DNA of 34,003 nucleotides from an uncultured Pelagibacteraceae bacterium (GTDB lineage Bacteria > Pseudomonadota > Alphaproteobacteria > Pelagibacterales > Pelagibacteraceae), in contig CACKPP010000002.1 in assembly GCA_902602105.1 (NCBI GenBank), positions 1 to 34,003 of the forward strand. The letters run 5' to 3'. Under the pieces are notes generated by a model. The model did no database searches, was not told the origin of the DNA, and saw only the letters and a list, made by a program, of their open reading frames with translations. The translations under genes and the position numbers were made by a program. Of the stretch, positions 25,209 to 33,158 are shown one piece after another; the first letter of the stretch is position 1; each line of letters opens with the position of its first letter.

Positions 25209-25675
25209 TTTTTTAGTTTAGATGAAAACTTTAAATTTTCATAATTAAATTGAGATTTATTTTTATCAATAAAATCATCCATTAACTTGACTTTTTCTTC
25301 TTCAAATTCTGCAACTTTTCTCTCATTAAGATCCACATACAAAGATAAAACTTCAATTGAAGATGCTAGATATTTTTTATCTTTATGGATCATTTCCATT
25401 TTATACTGAAGTCTTTTATTATCATGATTAAAATAGGTTAAAATAATATTTACTTCATCATTTAGTTTTAGTTCTTTATGATATGTTATATGAGTTTCTA
25501 CGATCATAGTGCTCATACCAGTAGTTTTTGCCGAATGTTCTCCCATTTTAAAAAGATCTGCTAGAATATCGTCGCCATACTTGTTAAATATAAAAAGATA
25601 ATATGAAACATTCATATGATTATTGTAATCAATCCAATCTTGAATAATTTTTTGAGAACTTAGATGAACAGACAT
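25205..25675 (-). CDS. Hotdog-fold acyl-CoA thioesterase
   Basis: 156-aa single-domain thioesterase of the 4-hydroxybenzoyl-CoA/YbgC-like type. It shows QDWIDYNNHMNVSYYLFIFNKYGDD (the DYNNHMN block that carries the catalytic residue in this family), then MSTMIVETHITYHKELKLNDEVNI and the C-terminal ASSIEVLSLYVDL. The W-I-D-Y-N-x-H-M-N sequence is also seen in betainyl-CoA and related short-chain acyl-CoA thioesterases, which would be one guess. It sits between moaC (7-bp gap) and the serine hydrolase gene (4-bp overlap). There is no obvious role in molybdopterin synthesis. Confidence 0.82.
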   Translation of the reverse strand: MSVHLSSQKIIQDWIDYNNHMNVSYYLFIFNKYGDDILADLFKMGEHSAKTTGMSTMIVETHITYHKELKLNDEVNIILTYFNHDNKRLQYKMEMIHKDKKYLASSIEVLSLYVDLNERKVAEFEEEKVKLMDDFIDKNKSQFNYENLKFSSKLKK

Positions 25676-25682
25676 TTAGAGA

Positions 25683-26228
25683 TTAAAAAATATTTTTTAA
25701 AAATTCAGGCAACCCATCTGGATTAGTCCACAATCCACTTTTTCCACCTTCTTTAATTAATAATTTTACATTATCTATTTTAAGATGTGGATTTACTATT
25801 TTACTTAAATCATAAATAGTTATTAATGCAGTGTTAACACCCATGATAGCTTCCATCTCAACACCAGTTTTTGCAACTGCTGAAACTACACAAAAAACTT
25901 CCAATGAATTATCAATTTCATTCATAATTATTTTAGTAGCAGTGTGATCAATTGGAAGTGGGTGGCATAAAGGAATTAATTCACTTGTTTTCTTTACACC
26001 TAATACCGCTGAAACCTCAGCTAATGTAATTGGATCTCCTTTGGGCATTTTTTTATTCTTTATTAAATCGAAAACTTCTTTTCCTACATAAATTTTACCT
26101 GAGGCTAATGCTCTACGAAAGGTTTCTTTTTTTGAGGAAACATCCACCATATTAAAAGAATTTTTTTTAAAAATCTCTTTTGCCCAATCTTTAAGTTCCT
26201 CTTGATTTATAATTTTCAGTTTTGACAT
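25683..26228 (-). CDS. moaC: Cyclic pyranopterin monophosphate synthase MoaC
   Basis: 181-aa enzyme that converts the MoaA product 3',8-cyclo-GTP to cyclic pyranopterin monophosphate. Blocks seen: the N-terminal region MVDVSSKKETFRRALASGKI, then KGDPITLAEVSAVLGVKKTSELIPLCHPL, and VVSAVAKTGVEMEAIMGVNTALITIYDL, with KxxGKSG near the C-terminus (IKEGGKSGLW). The N-terminus is about 15-20 residues longer than the E. coli protein. It overlaps moaA by one base. Confidence 0.95.
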   Translation of the reverse strand: MSKLKIINQEELKDWAKEIFKKNSFNMVDVSSKKETFRRALASGKIYVGKEVFDLIKNKKMPKGDPITLAEVSAVLGVKKTSELIPLCHPLPIDHTATKIIMNEIDNSLEVFCVVSAVAKTGVEMEAIMGVNTALITIYDLSKIVNPHLKIDNVKLLIKEGGKSGLWTNPDGLPEFLKNIF

Positions 26229-27214
26229 TAACCACCAGTAGTAGATAAGTTTTTAGTTAAACCAGTCTCACCAAGTTCTAGATAATGAGACTCTTTTTTA
26301 TATTTCATTTGTCCCATTATTAGATCTTGCAATTCTTCAGTTTGATCATCTTTTTGTAATAAGTGCCTAATACTTATTCCTGTATTTCCAAACAAGCATA
26401 GTCTCAGATCACCTCTAGATGTAATTCTTAAACGGTTACAACTTCTACAAAAATCTTTAGAGTAAGGAGCTATAATTCCAAACTTACCTTTATATTCTGG
26501 ATTGATATAATTTAGGGATGGCCCAGCATCTTTACCCAAAGTTTGATAAATCCAATTATTTTTATTTAAGTAATCTTTGAAAATTTTTGAAGATACATGA
26601 TATCTTTTAAAGTAATCTAAATTATCTCCAGTTTGCATCAATTCAATGTATCTAAAATCTACTTTATTATCTTTTATAAATTCTCCCCAAGAATTAAAAT
26701 CTTTTTCGGAAGCATTAACACCATTTAAAAGAACTGCATTTATTTTAATATTTTGAAAATTTAAATCCTGTAGATTGTTAATTCCTTTTAAAATTTCTGG
26801 TAATCGATTGTGACCTGTAATACTTTTAAAAGTATTTCTATCAAGGCTATCAATACTTATATTGATACCATTTAAACCACTATCGACTAACATTTTTGCT
26901 TTTTCATCTAAATGATAACCGTTAGTTGTGATTACAACTTTTTTGATACCAGCTTCGTGTTTTAATATTTTAATTATTTCAAAAAAATCTTTTCTAACAG
27001 TAGGTTCTCCACCAGTTAATCTTATTTTGCATACACCTAATTTTGAAAAAACTTTGGCTAAACGTCTTATTTCTTCTAAGTGAAGAAATTTTCTGTTATC
27101 ACTTTTGTCTACTTGATAACCATTAGGTAAACAATATCCACACTTAAAATTACAAACATCTGTAATTGAAAGTCTAATATAGGGAAATGATCTACCAAAA
27201 CTATCTTTAAGCAT
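26228..27214 (-). CDS. moaA: GTP 3',8-cyclase MoaA
   Basis: 328-aa radical-SAM enzyme that starts molybdopterin synthesis from GTP. The N-terminal [4Fe-4S] site is C21, C25 and C28 (DVCNFKCGYC). RLTGGEPTVRKD is the SAM-binding GGE block, and the second cluster site is FCRSCNRLRITSRGDLRLCLFG (CxxC plus a downstream Cys). The C-terminal Gly-Gly (STTGG) needed for activity is present. It is the first gene of the minus-strand run. A perfect TATAAT lies 8 bp before the ATG and there is no Shine-Dalgarno, suggesting a leaderless or near-leaderless message. Confidence 0.96.
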   Translation of the reverse strand: MLKDSFGRSFPYIRLSITDVCNFKCGYCLPNGYQVDKSDNRKFLHLEEIRRLAKVFSKLGVCKIRLTGGEPTVRKDFFEIIKILKHEAGIKKVVITTNGYHLDEKAKMLVDSGLNGINISIDSLDRNTFKSITGHNRLPEILKGINNLQDLNFQNIKINAVLLNGVNASEKDFNSWGEFIKDNKVDFRYIELMQTGDNLDYFKRYHVSSKIFKDYLNKNNWIYQTLGKDAGPSLNYINPEYKGKFGIIAPYSKDFCRSCNRLRITSRGDLRLCLFGNTGISIRHLLQKDDQTEELQDLIMGQMKYKKESHYLELGETGLTKNLSTTGG

Positions 27215-27222
27215 ATTTTTTT

Positions 27223-27228
27223 ATTATA
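27223..27228 (-). promoter_or_regulatory. -10 element of the moaA operon
   Basis: On the minus strand a perfect TATAAT (27228 to 27223) is followed by 8 bases and the moaA ATG at 27214, placing the expected transcription start within about 1-2 bases of the start codon. The -35 region is weak (T-rich, TAATTT/GTAATT at the expected spacing). Confidence 0.5.
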
Positions 27229-27285
27229 ATTAATCTTAATAAAAAAAATTACTAACTTCTAGTCTAAGAATTTCCAAGTTACAAA

Positions 27286-27609
27286 TTATTTACCAACTGG
27301 TCTGTAAGCAGATGCAGCTTTTGCTGCTTTTTCCGCAGCTTTATTGAAGTCAACAGCTTCCATGATGTTCATATCTTCAATAGTTCCAGTTGATTGCATC
27401 AACATTTTCATTCCTGCCATAGTTTCAAAATCTGATCCTTCAATAATAGCAATGAAATCATATGCTCCTCTTAGAGTCATCATTTCTAAAAGTTTTCCAC
27501 CAGCAGCTTCAGTTATCTTTTTTGCAGCCTCTTGTCTATTATCAGAAGGGTTTTTTACGAAACCAGCAAGACCTTGTGTTGAATACTTGCCTAATACAAC
27601 AAACTTCAT
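27286..27609 (-). CDS. GYD-domain protein
   Basis: 107-aa protein with the GYD fold (a small dimeric alpha/beta barrel-type domain). The family motif is RGAYDFIAIIEGSDFETM, with the Gly-Ala-Tyr-Asp replacing Gly-Tyr-Asp. The N-terminus is FVVLGKYSTQGLAGF and the C-terminus is alanine-rich and helical (KAAEKAAKAASAYRPVGK). Function unknown, and members are thought to be small-molecule or regulatory modules. It is preceded by a good SD (AAGGAG) and transcribed alone, divergent from the aldehyde dehydrogenase. The alanine-rich composition and strong SD suggest it is well expressed. Confidence 0.85.
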   Translation of the reverse strand: MKFVVLGKYSTQGLAGFVKNPSDNRQEAAKKITEAAGGKLLEMMTLRGAYDFIAIIEGSDFETMAGMKMLMQSTGTIEDMNIMEAVDFNKAAEKAAKAASAYRPVGK

Positions 27610-27679
27610 ATTTACTCCTTTCTTTTTGCAAATAGACTATCATTTTTAGAAAAAGATTTAATCAGTAAAAAATGCATAG

Positions 27680-27707
27680 TAGACACAACCACAAGTAATG
27701 CTAAATT
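27680..27707 (+). promoter_or_regulatory. Promoter of the aldehyde dehydrogenase gene
   Basis: TAGACA (27680-27685), a 16-bp spacer and TAAATT (27702-27707) are followed by 7 bases and the ATG at 27715. The start codon would coincide with the transcription start. There is no Shine-Dalgarno in the preceding 20 bases. Confidence 0.45.
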
Positions 27708-27714
27708 AAAAAAT

Positions 27715-29157
27715 ATGTACGAAAAATTTGGACAATTTATTAATGGCAAATGGCAGCAATCCTCAGATAAAGGAACTTACGAAGTAATTAATCCTGCAAA
27801 TGAAGAAGTTTTAGGATATGCATCAAAAGCTACATCAAAAGATGTAGAGGCAGCATTACAATCAGCTGAAAAAGGACTACAAGTTTGGAAAAAAACTACT
27901 CCATGGCAAAGATCATATATTATTAGAAGTATTGCAGATAAGATGAGAGAAAAGCAGGATGTTCTTGCAAAATGGATGACATTAGAGGTTGGAAAACCTT
28001 TAGCGGAAGCTAAAGGAGAAATTAATGGAGCTGCAGATATTTTTGAATGGAATGCTGAAGAAACAAAAAGAATTTATGGTCAAACTGTAGAAAGTAGATT
28101 TGAAGATACAAGGGTACATGTTTATTATCAACCAGTTGGAGTAGTTGCAGCCTTATCTCCTTGGAATTTTCCAGCAGTTTTATCAGCTAGAAAAATTTCT
28201 ACAGCTCTTGCAGCAGGTTGTTCAGTTATAATAAAACCAGATGTAATTACTCCAGGAGTAGTTATGGAAATAGTGGATATTTGTAATGAATGTGGAGTTC
28301 CTCCTGGTGTTGTAAATTTATTGTCTGGAGATCCTCCAAGTATTGCTCAACAATTAATTGCTTCTGATATTGTAAAAAAGATATCAATAACAGGATCTTC
28401 AAGGGTAGGTAAATTAATTTTAAAACAAGCAGCAGATAAAGTTCAGAGAGTAACAATGGAACTATCTGGCCATTCCCCATTTATTGTTTTTGATGATGCT
28501 GATATTAAGAAAGCATCAGATATAGCAATTGCAGCAAAATTTAGAAATAATGGTCAAGTTTGTATTTCTCCAAATAGATTTTATATTCACGAAAAAAAGA
28601 AAGATGAATTTGTAAATCTATTTTTAGAAAAAACAAAAAAATTAAAAATTGGCAACGGTATGGATCCTGGTACTCAACTGGGCCCATTGACAACACAAAA
28701 AAGATTAAATGAAGTCGAAGCTTTAGTTGAAAAAACTATAAAAGAAGGAGCAAAAGTATTATTGGGAGGAAAAAGACCTGCAGGATTTAATAAAGGTTTT
28801 TTTTATGAACCAACAATATTTGATGATGTTAAAGACGATTTTACGATAATGAAAGAAGAACCTTTTGGACCACTTGTGCCTATGCTTTCCTTTAAATCGT
28901 TTGATGAAGTGATTGAAAGAGCAAATAATCATGAACTTGGATTGTGTAGTTACGTTTGCACAAATTCTATGGAGAAAGCTCATTTAGCATCTGAACAATT
29001 AGAAACTGGATCTGTAGCAGTTAACACAGGAGTTGTCGCCATTGCTGAGGCACCTTTTGGAGGTATTAAACAAAGTGGTTATGGAAGAGAAGGTGGATCT
29101 AATGCTATTAAAGATTATTTAAACGTGAAATATACCCACCTAGGTATCAAGGGTTAA
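27715..29157 (+). CDS. NAD(P)-dependent aldehyde dehydrogenase
   Basis: 480-aa cytoplasmic enzyme oxidising an aldehyde to its acid. The ALDH catalytic set is complete: N151 in SPWNFP, K174 in VIIKPDVITP, E249 in TMELSGHSP and the nucleophile C283 in NNGQVCISPNR. The C-terminal block is APFGGIKQSGYGREGG. Overall resemblance is to the succinate-semialdehyde/lactaldehyde branch, but the substrate is not certain. Atypical details are KPDV in place of the common KPA/KPS and SGH in place of the usual GGK after the glutamate. The following FAH-family gene starts 4 bp after its stop, so the pair probably forms a short catabolic module. Confidence 0.92.
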   Translation: MYEKFGQFINGKWQQSSDKGTYEVINPANEEVLGYASKATSKDVEAALQSAEKGLQVWKKTTPWQRSYIIRSIADKMREKQDVLAKWMTLEVGKPLAEAKGEINGAADIFEWNAEETKRIYGQTVESRFEDTRVHVYYQPVGVVAALSPWNFPAVLSARKISTALAAGCSVIIKPDVITPGVVMEIVDICNECGVPPGVVNLLSGDPPSIAQQLIASDIVKKISITGSSRVGKLILKQAADKVQRVTMELSGHSPFIVFDDADIKKASDIAIAAKFRNNGQVCISPNRFYIHEKKKDEFVNLFLEKTKKLKIGNGMDPGTQLGPLTTQKRLNEVEALVEKTIKEGAKVLLGGKRPAGFNKGFFYEPTIFDDVKDDFTIMKEEPFGPLVPMLSFKSFDEVIERANNHELGLCSYVCTNSMEKAHLASEQLETGSVAVNTGVVAIAEAPFGGIKQSGYGREGGSNAIKDYLNVKYTHLGIKG

Positions 29158-29161
29158 TTAA

Positions 29162-30007
29162 ATGAAATTATTGAGAGTTGGTGAGTCAGGTAAAGAGTTG
29201 CCAGCAATTCTTGATAATGAGAATAAAATAAGAAATTTATCAAAAATAGTAAATGATTTTGGCCCAGATACTTTAAATTTTCAAATTTTAGAAAAAATTA
29301 AAAAAACAGATTTAAAATCTCTACCTATTATAGATAACAACTCAAGGATAGGTTCCTGTATAACAAAACCTGCAAATTTTTTTGCTATTGGTTTAAATTA
29401 TAAAGCTCATGCTGATGAAACTAACTCAGATGCTCCAAAAGAACCTATCGTATTTAACAAATCTCCAAATTGTATAGTTGGACCAAATGACGATGTAATG
29501 GTCCCAAAATTTTCAAATTCTTTAGATCATGAAGTTGAGATAGCAATTATTATTGGGAGTAAGGCTCGCTATGTTAAAGAAGATGATGCTCAGAAATTTA
29601 TTTTAGGATATTGCATTTGTAATGATATTAGTGAAAGAGAGTGGCAAAAGAATAGAGGAGGTCAGTGGGTAAAAGGTAAATCGGCCGATACTTTCGGACC
29701 TCTAGGACCTTATTTAGTAACTAAAGATGAAATAAAAGACCCATTTAATTTGAATTTATCTTTAGATTTAAATGGTAAAAGAAGACAGACAGGTAATACG
29801 AGCCTTATGATTTTTAATTTTAATTTTCTTATATCCCATATAAGCCAATTTATAACATTGATGCCAGGAGACATTATAACAACAGGTACACCAGCAGGTG
29901 TTGGAATGGGTATGAAGCCACCTCAATATCTTAAAGAAGGTGATGAAATGAAATTAAGTGTAGATAATTTAGGTCAACAAAGATTAAAAGTTATTAAAGA
30001 AAAGTAA
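29162..30007 (+). CDS. Fumarylacetoacetate hydrolase-family protein
   Basis: 281-aa FAH-fold enzyme that would cleave or hydrate a keto-acid. The metal and active-site region is visible: FFAIGLNYKAHADE, LDHEVEIAIIIG (metal-binding glutamates), YCICNDISEREWQ, and GGQWVKGKSADTFGPLGPYL. TTGTPAGVGMG closes the site. The QWxKGKSxDTFGPxGP block is close to 2,4-diketo-3-deoxy-acid hydrolases and ureidoglycolate lyase-type members. Paired with an aldehyde dehydrogenase, it suggests degradation of a sugar acid or similar, but the substrate is not determinable. It overlaps ccdA by one base. Confidence 0.9.
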   Translation: MKLLRVGESGKELPAILDNENKIRNLSKIVNDFGPDTLNFQILEKIKKTDLKSLPIIDNNSRIGSCITKPANFFAIGLNYKAHADETNSDAPKEPIVFNKSPNCIVGPNDDVMVPKFSNSLDHEVEIAIIIGSKARYVKEDDAQKFILGYCICNDISEREWQKNRGGQWVKGKSADTFGPLGPYLVTKDEIKDPFNLNLSLDLNGKRRQTGNTSLMIFNFNFLISHISQFITLMPGDIITTGTPAGVGMGMKPPQYLKEGDEMKLSVDNLGQQRLKVIKEK

Positions 30008-30714
30008 TGATAGAATTGTTTATAGCATTTGGTGCAGGTTTGGTGAGTTTTCTATCTCCATGCGTTTTACCTTTAATACCAGGGTACATTTCCTATATTT
30101 CTGGAAGTTCGTTAAATGAATTAATTGAAAAAAAGAATGTAAACCTTTTTCCAATTATTTTATTTACTTTAGGGTTTTCAATTATTTTTATAATTTTTGG
30201 TGCTGCATCAACTTATCTAGGTCAAGTTTTACTTCAAAATTCTTATGAGTTAAGAATTGCTGCAGGTTTGATAATAACTCTTTTATCATTACATATTATA
30301 GGGATTATAAATCTAAAGTTTTTGAATTATGAAAAAAGAATACAAACAAATACAAAAAAAAATTTTTATAGTCCAATTTTAATTGGTATGGCTTTTGCTT
30401 TTGGTTGGACACCATGTATAGGTCCTATTTTAGGCTCTATATTAGTACTTGCTACTACAGAAGAAAGTATAAACAAAGGTATTCTTCTTTTAACTTTTTA
30501 TTCTATGGGTTTAGCTATACCATTTATTTTATCAGGATATTTAATACAAAAATTTTTGTTATTTTCTAAAAATTTTAAAAAAAATATTAATTTAGTTTCC
30601 AAAATAGGTGGAATTATTCTTTTAATTACAGGTATTTTAATATTAACTAACCAATTACAAGCTTTGGGATATTATTTATTAAATATTTTCCCATTCTTAC
30701 AAAATTTTGGATAG
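30007..30714 (+). CDS. ccdA: Cytochrome c biogenesis/thiol transport protein CcdA
   Basis: 235-aa inner-membrane protein with six hydrophobic segments that carries reducing equivalents from cytoplasmic thioredoxin across the membrane. The two redox cysteines of the DsbD-type core are C19 in LSPCVLPLIPGYISYISG and C137 in GWTPCIGPILGS, both on family-typical proline-rich turns. No periplasmic thioredoxin-like partner gene is next to it. It overlaps the FAH gene by one base and is followed after 2 bp by the flavoprotein gene, so the set 27715-31298 (or further) is likely one transcript. Confidence 0.92.
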   Translation: MIELFIAFGAGLVSFLSPCVLPLIPGYISYISGSSLNELIEKKNVNLFPIILFTLGFSIIFIIFGAASTYLGQVLLQNSYELRIAAGLIITLLSLHIIGIINLKFLNYEKRIQTNTKKNFYSPILIGMAFAFGWTPCIGPILGSILVLATTEESINKGILLLTFYSMGLAIPFILSGYLIQKFLLFSKNFKKNINLVSKIGGIILLITGILILTNQLQALGYYLLNIFPFLQNFG

Positions 30715-30716
30715 AA

Positions 30717-31298
30717 ATGAAAATTTATCAAATAGACTCAAGTGCAAGAAAAGAAGGTTCTACATCTAGAGCTTTAGCTAAAAAATTATTAGATAAAATA
30801 AAAAAACCTGAAGATGAGATTGTTTACAGAGACTTAGATGATGAAATGGTTTTTGTATCCGGTTTAACAGAGTCTGGAATGAAAATAGAAGAAAAAGACC
30901 AAACAGAACATCATAAAAAAATGTTTGAATTATCAGATACTTTAGTTCGTGAACTTAAAGAAAGTGATGTCATTATAATATCAGCTCCAATTTACAATTA
31001 TGGACCTCCAGCCACTTTAAAAGCTTGGTCAGACCTTGCAGCAAGAGTGGGTGAAACATTTAGGTTTAAGCCCAACGGAAGAAGAGAAGGGTTATTAAAA
31101 AACAAAAGAGCATATTTAGTAATTACGTCGGGTGGAACAAAATTGAATAGCAATGAAGATTTTCTTACACCTTGGTTAAAATTTATTTTAAATTTTTTTG
31201 GTATTGAAAAAATTGATATTATTTGTGCTGACCAGATGGCGTTAGATTATGAAAAATCGATTAAAAATGCTGAAGAACAAATAAAAAAAATTAAATAA
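30717..31298 (+). CDS. FMN-dependent NADH-azoreductase-like flavodoxin-fold oxidoreductase
   Basis: 193-aa flavodoxin-like quinone/azo-reductase. The N-terminus IYQIDSSARKEGSTSRALAK holds the FMN phosphate loop, and the central ISAPIYNYGPPATLKAWSDL with RVGETFRFK is the AzoR family hallmark (YN.G.P..LK.W.D..). VITSGGTKL follows. Such enzymes use NAD(P)H and FMN to reduce quinones or azo compounds in two-electron steps. The physiological substrate is unknown. It is tightly spaced behind ccdA and 4 bp before the 95-aa ORF. Confidence 0.88.
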   Translation: MKIYQIDSSARKEGSTSRALAKKLLDKIKKPEDEIVYRDLDDEMVFVSGLTESGMKIEEKDQTEHHKKMFELSDTLVRELKESDVIIISAPIYNYGPPATLKAWSDLAARVGETFRFKPNGRREGLLKNKRAYLVITSGGTKLNSNEDFLTPWLKFILNFFGIEKIDIICADQMALDYEKSIKNAEEQIKKIK

Positions 31299-31302
31299 AA
31301 AA

Positions 31303-31590
31303 ATGAACAATCCTATAAATACAGATGATGTAATCTTTAATTTTTTTAAACAAATTTGCGATGAAAAAGATGATCTGAAATGTATTGAGCTAGGAAATAA
31401 TTGGATAAAAATCATGGAGAAAAATTTGGTAAACATGGAAGCAAATTTAGATGAAAAAGATAAAATAAAACATAAAGATAATATTCAAAGTAATCGAGAC
31501 CATCTTAATAACCTTAAGGGTAAAAGCTCTAAAGAGTGGCGTGAATATGCAACTAAATGTATGATTGAAATTATGGATAATAAAGTATAA
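31303..31590 (+). CDS. Hypothetical 95-aa protein
   Basis: ATG at 31303 after an A-run, with no clear Shine-Dalgarno, and TAA at 31588-31590. The protein is charged and predicted mostly helical, with an amphipathic central stretch (WIKIMEKNLVNMEANLDEKD) that could form a coiled coil, and three cysteines (in KQICDEK, LKCIEL and TKCMIE). There is no membrane segment or signal. I do not recognise the family. It sits between the flavoprotein gene (4-bp gap) and the riboswitch. Codon use and spacing support it as real. Confidence 0.7.
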   Translation: MNNPINTDDVIFNFFKQICDEKDDLKCIELGNNWIKIMEKNLVNMEANLDEKDKIKHKDNIQSNRDHLNNLKGKSSKEWREYATKCMIEIMDNKV

Positions 31591-31600
31591 ATACAATTTA

Positions 31601-31665
31601 AAAGGGGTGTCCTAATAGACTGAGATTAAACCCTAAGAACCTGTCCGGTAATTCAGAAAGGGAGA
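31601..31665 (+). ncRNA. TPP riboswitch, short form, controlling thiV
   Basis: The conserved TPP aptamer blocks occur in order: GGGGTG (31604-31609), CTGAGAT (31620-31626), ACCC (31630-31633), GAACCTG (31637-31643), CCGG-TAAT (31645-31652) and AGGGAG (31659-31664). A 3-bp stem GTC/GAC (31608-31611 region and 31618-31620) closes the P3 arm, and CTG/CAG pairs stand for P4. The terminal AGGGAG is also the Shine-Dalgarno of thiV, 4 bp before its ATG, so binding of thiamine pyrophosphate should hide it and lower translation. The outer P1 stem is not evident. The element is unusually short. Confidence 0.88.
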
Positions 31666-31668
31666 ATA

Positions 31669-33111
31669 ATGGAAAAGACACATTTTTTAAGTCAATTTTC
31701 ATCATTTATATTAGTTATTACTATTAGTTTAATATTTGTTTTATTAGGCCTATATAATTCAAAAAAATATCAAGGTCTTAATAATTATTTAACTGCAAAT
31801 AGAAATATTGGGTTATTTTCTTTAACAACAAGTTTAACTGCTTCAGCTCTTGGAGCATGGATTTTATTTGGACCAGCTTCAGCTGCAACTTGGGGAGGGA
31901 TAGGAGCTATCATTGGTTATTCATTAGGCACAGCCTTCCCAATGTTTTTCTTAATATATTTAGGAAAAAAAATTAGAAAAGAATTTCCAAAAGGGTCTTC
32001 TTTAATTGAATTTACGAGAAAAAAATTTGGAAAAAGTTTATTCAAACTTATTTTACTAATGACAATTTTTTATATGTTTATTTTTTTATGTGCTGAAGTT
32101 ACAGCAATAGCAGTTTTAATAAATTATATTTCTGGCACGGAACTTTGGATTACTGCTCTAATTGTCATATTATCTACTCTAGTTTACACTTTATACGGAG
32201 GATTAAGAGCTTCAATATTTACTGATAATATCCAAATGGTTGTTATCGTAGTTTTATTACTAATTTCTTTAACATATATAACTTCATTCTCAGGCTCTGA
32301 ATTTTCTTTCGAATACATAAAAAAGAAAAACCCTCATCTTTTGAGCTCATCCTATATACCGAGTTATACAGCAGGTTTAACTTTTTTTATTGCTGTTGCA
32401 GCAACAAATTTGTTTCACCAAGGAAATTGGCAACGTGTTTATGCTGCAAAAAATTTTGAAACTTTGAGAAACAGCTTAATTATTTCATTCTTTATAATTA
32501 TACCAATAGTTTTTTATATGGGATTTTCTGGAATGGTTGCTTTTTCAATTGACCCAACAACAAGACCTGATCTTGGATTTTTCACACTATTACTAAAAGA
32601 ACAAACAGAGATATTGTCTTTAATTGTGATAACACTTGGTTTAGCATTAACAATATCTACAGTTGATACTTTGATAAACGCAATTTCAAGTTTAATTGTA
32701 ATAGATGGTAAAGCAGCTTTTAATATAAATAAAAAAACAAATTATTTAAATTTTTCTAAATATATAATTTTATTTTTATCTTTAATTACTTTCATTATTG
32801 CATCTAAAGGATTAGATATTTTATATTTATTTTTATTGGCTGATTTATTTTGTTGTGCTTTTGTACTGACTGTTTTTTATAGTTTTTATAATAAAAATAT
32901 TAATGAAAAAACTGCATATATTTCAATTATAGTAGGATTAATTGGAGGTTTTTTAATGTTTCCATCACCAGATTTTTCAAAAAGCTTATTAGTTGGACTC
33001 TTTTTGCCTAAAGAACTTTTTGGACCTTTTGTAGCACAATCATTATTATTTTTGTCCTTTATAATTGCAACTTTTTTACCATTAATAGTTTTTAAAGCTA
33101 AAAAGTTTTAA
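31669..33111 (+). CDS. thiV: Sodium:solute symporter family transporter, candidate HMP/thiamine-precursor importer
   Basis: 480-aa integral membrane protein of the SSS (sodium:solute symporter) family with about 13 hydrophobic segments. Family blocks: [20 protein letters not shown] near the N-terminus, [28 protein letters not shown] (the conserved YGG..A...D..Q), and [14 protein letters not shown] with [16 protein letters not shown]. Published work on SAR11 describes a TPP-riboswitch-controlled SSS protein, ThiV, tied to uptake of the thiamine pyrimidine HMP. The location immediately after a TPP riboswitch makes this assignment likely here, though the substrate itself cannot be read from sequence. 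The SD is inside the riboswitch. Confidence 0.87.
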   Translation: MEKTHFLSQFSSFILVITISLIFVLLGLYNSKKYQGLNNYLTANRNIGLFSLTTSLTASALGAWILFGPASAATWGGIGAIIGYSLGTAFPMFFLIYLGKKIRKEFPKGSSLIEFTRKKFGKSLFKLILLMTIFYMFIFLCAEVTAIAVLINYISGTELWITALIVILSTLVYTLYGGLRASIFTDNIQMVVIVVLLLISLTYITSFSGSEFSFEYIKKKNPHLLSSSYIPSYTAGLTFFIAVAATNLFHQGNWQRVYAAKNFETLRNSLIISFFIIIPIVFYMGFSGMVAFSIDPTTRPDLGFFTLLLKEQTEILSLIVITLGLALTISTVDTLINAISSLIVIDGKAAFNINKKTNYLNFSKYIILFLSLITFIIASKGLDILYLFLLADLFCCAFVLTVFYSFYNKNINEKTAYISIIVGLIGGFLMFPSPDFSKSLLVGLFLPKELFGPFVAQSLLFLSFIIATFLPLIVFKAKKF

Positions 33112-33121
33112 TTTTACTCGA

Positions 33122-33151
33122 TTGTATTAAAGGAATTTATAGCTATATATT
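33122..33151 (+). promoter_or_regulatory. Promoter of the ABC exporter ATPase gene
   Basis: TTGTAT (33122-33127) and TATATT (33146-33151), spaced 18 bp (or 16 bp to an overlapping TATATA at 33144), lie 7 bases before the ATG at 33159. There is no Shine-Dalgarno adjacent to the ATG. Another candidate for a leaderless start. Confidence 0.4.
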
Positions 33152-33158
33152 TGTTTTA

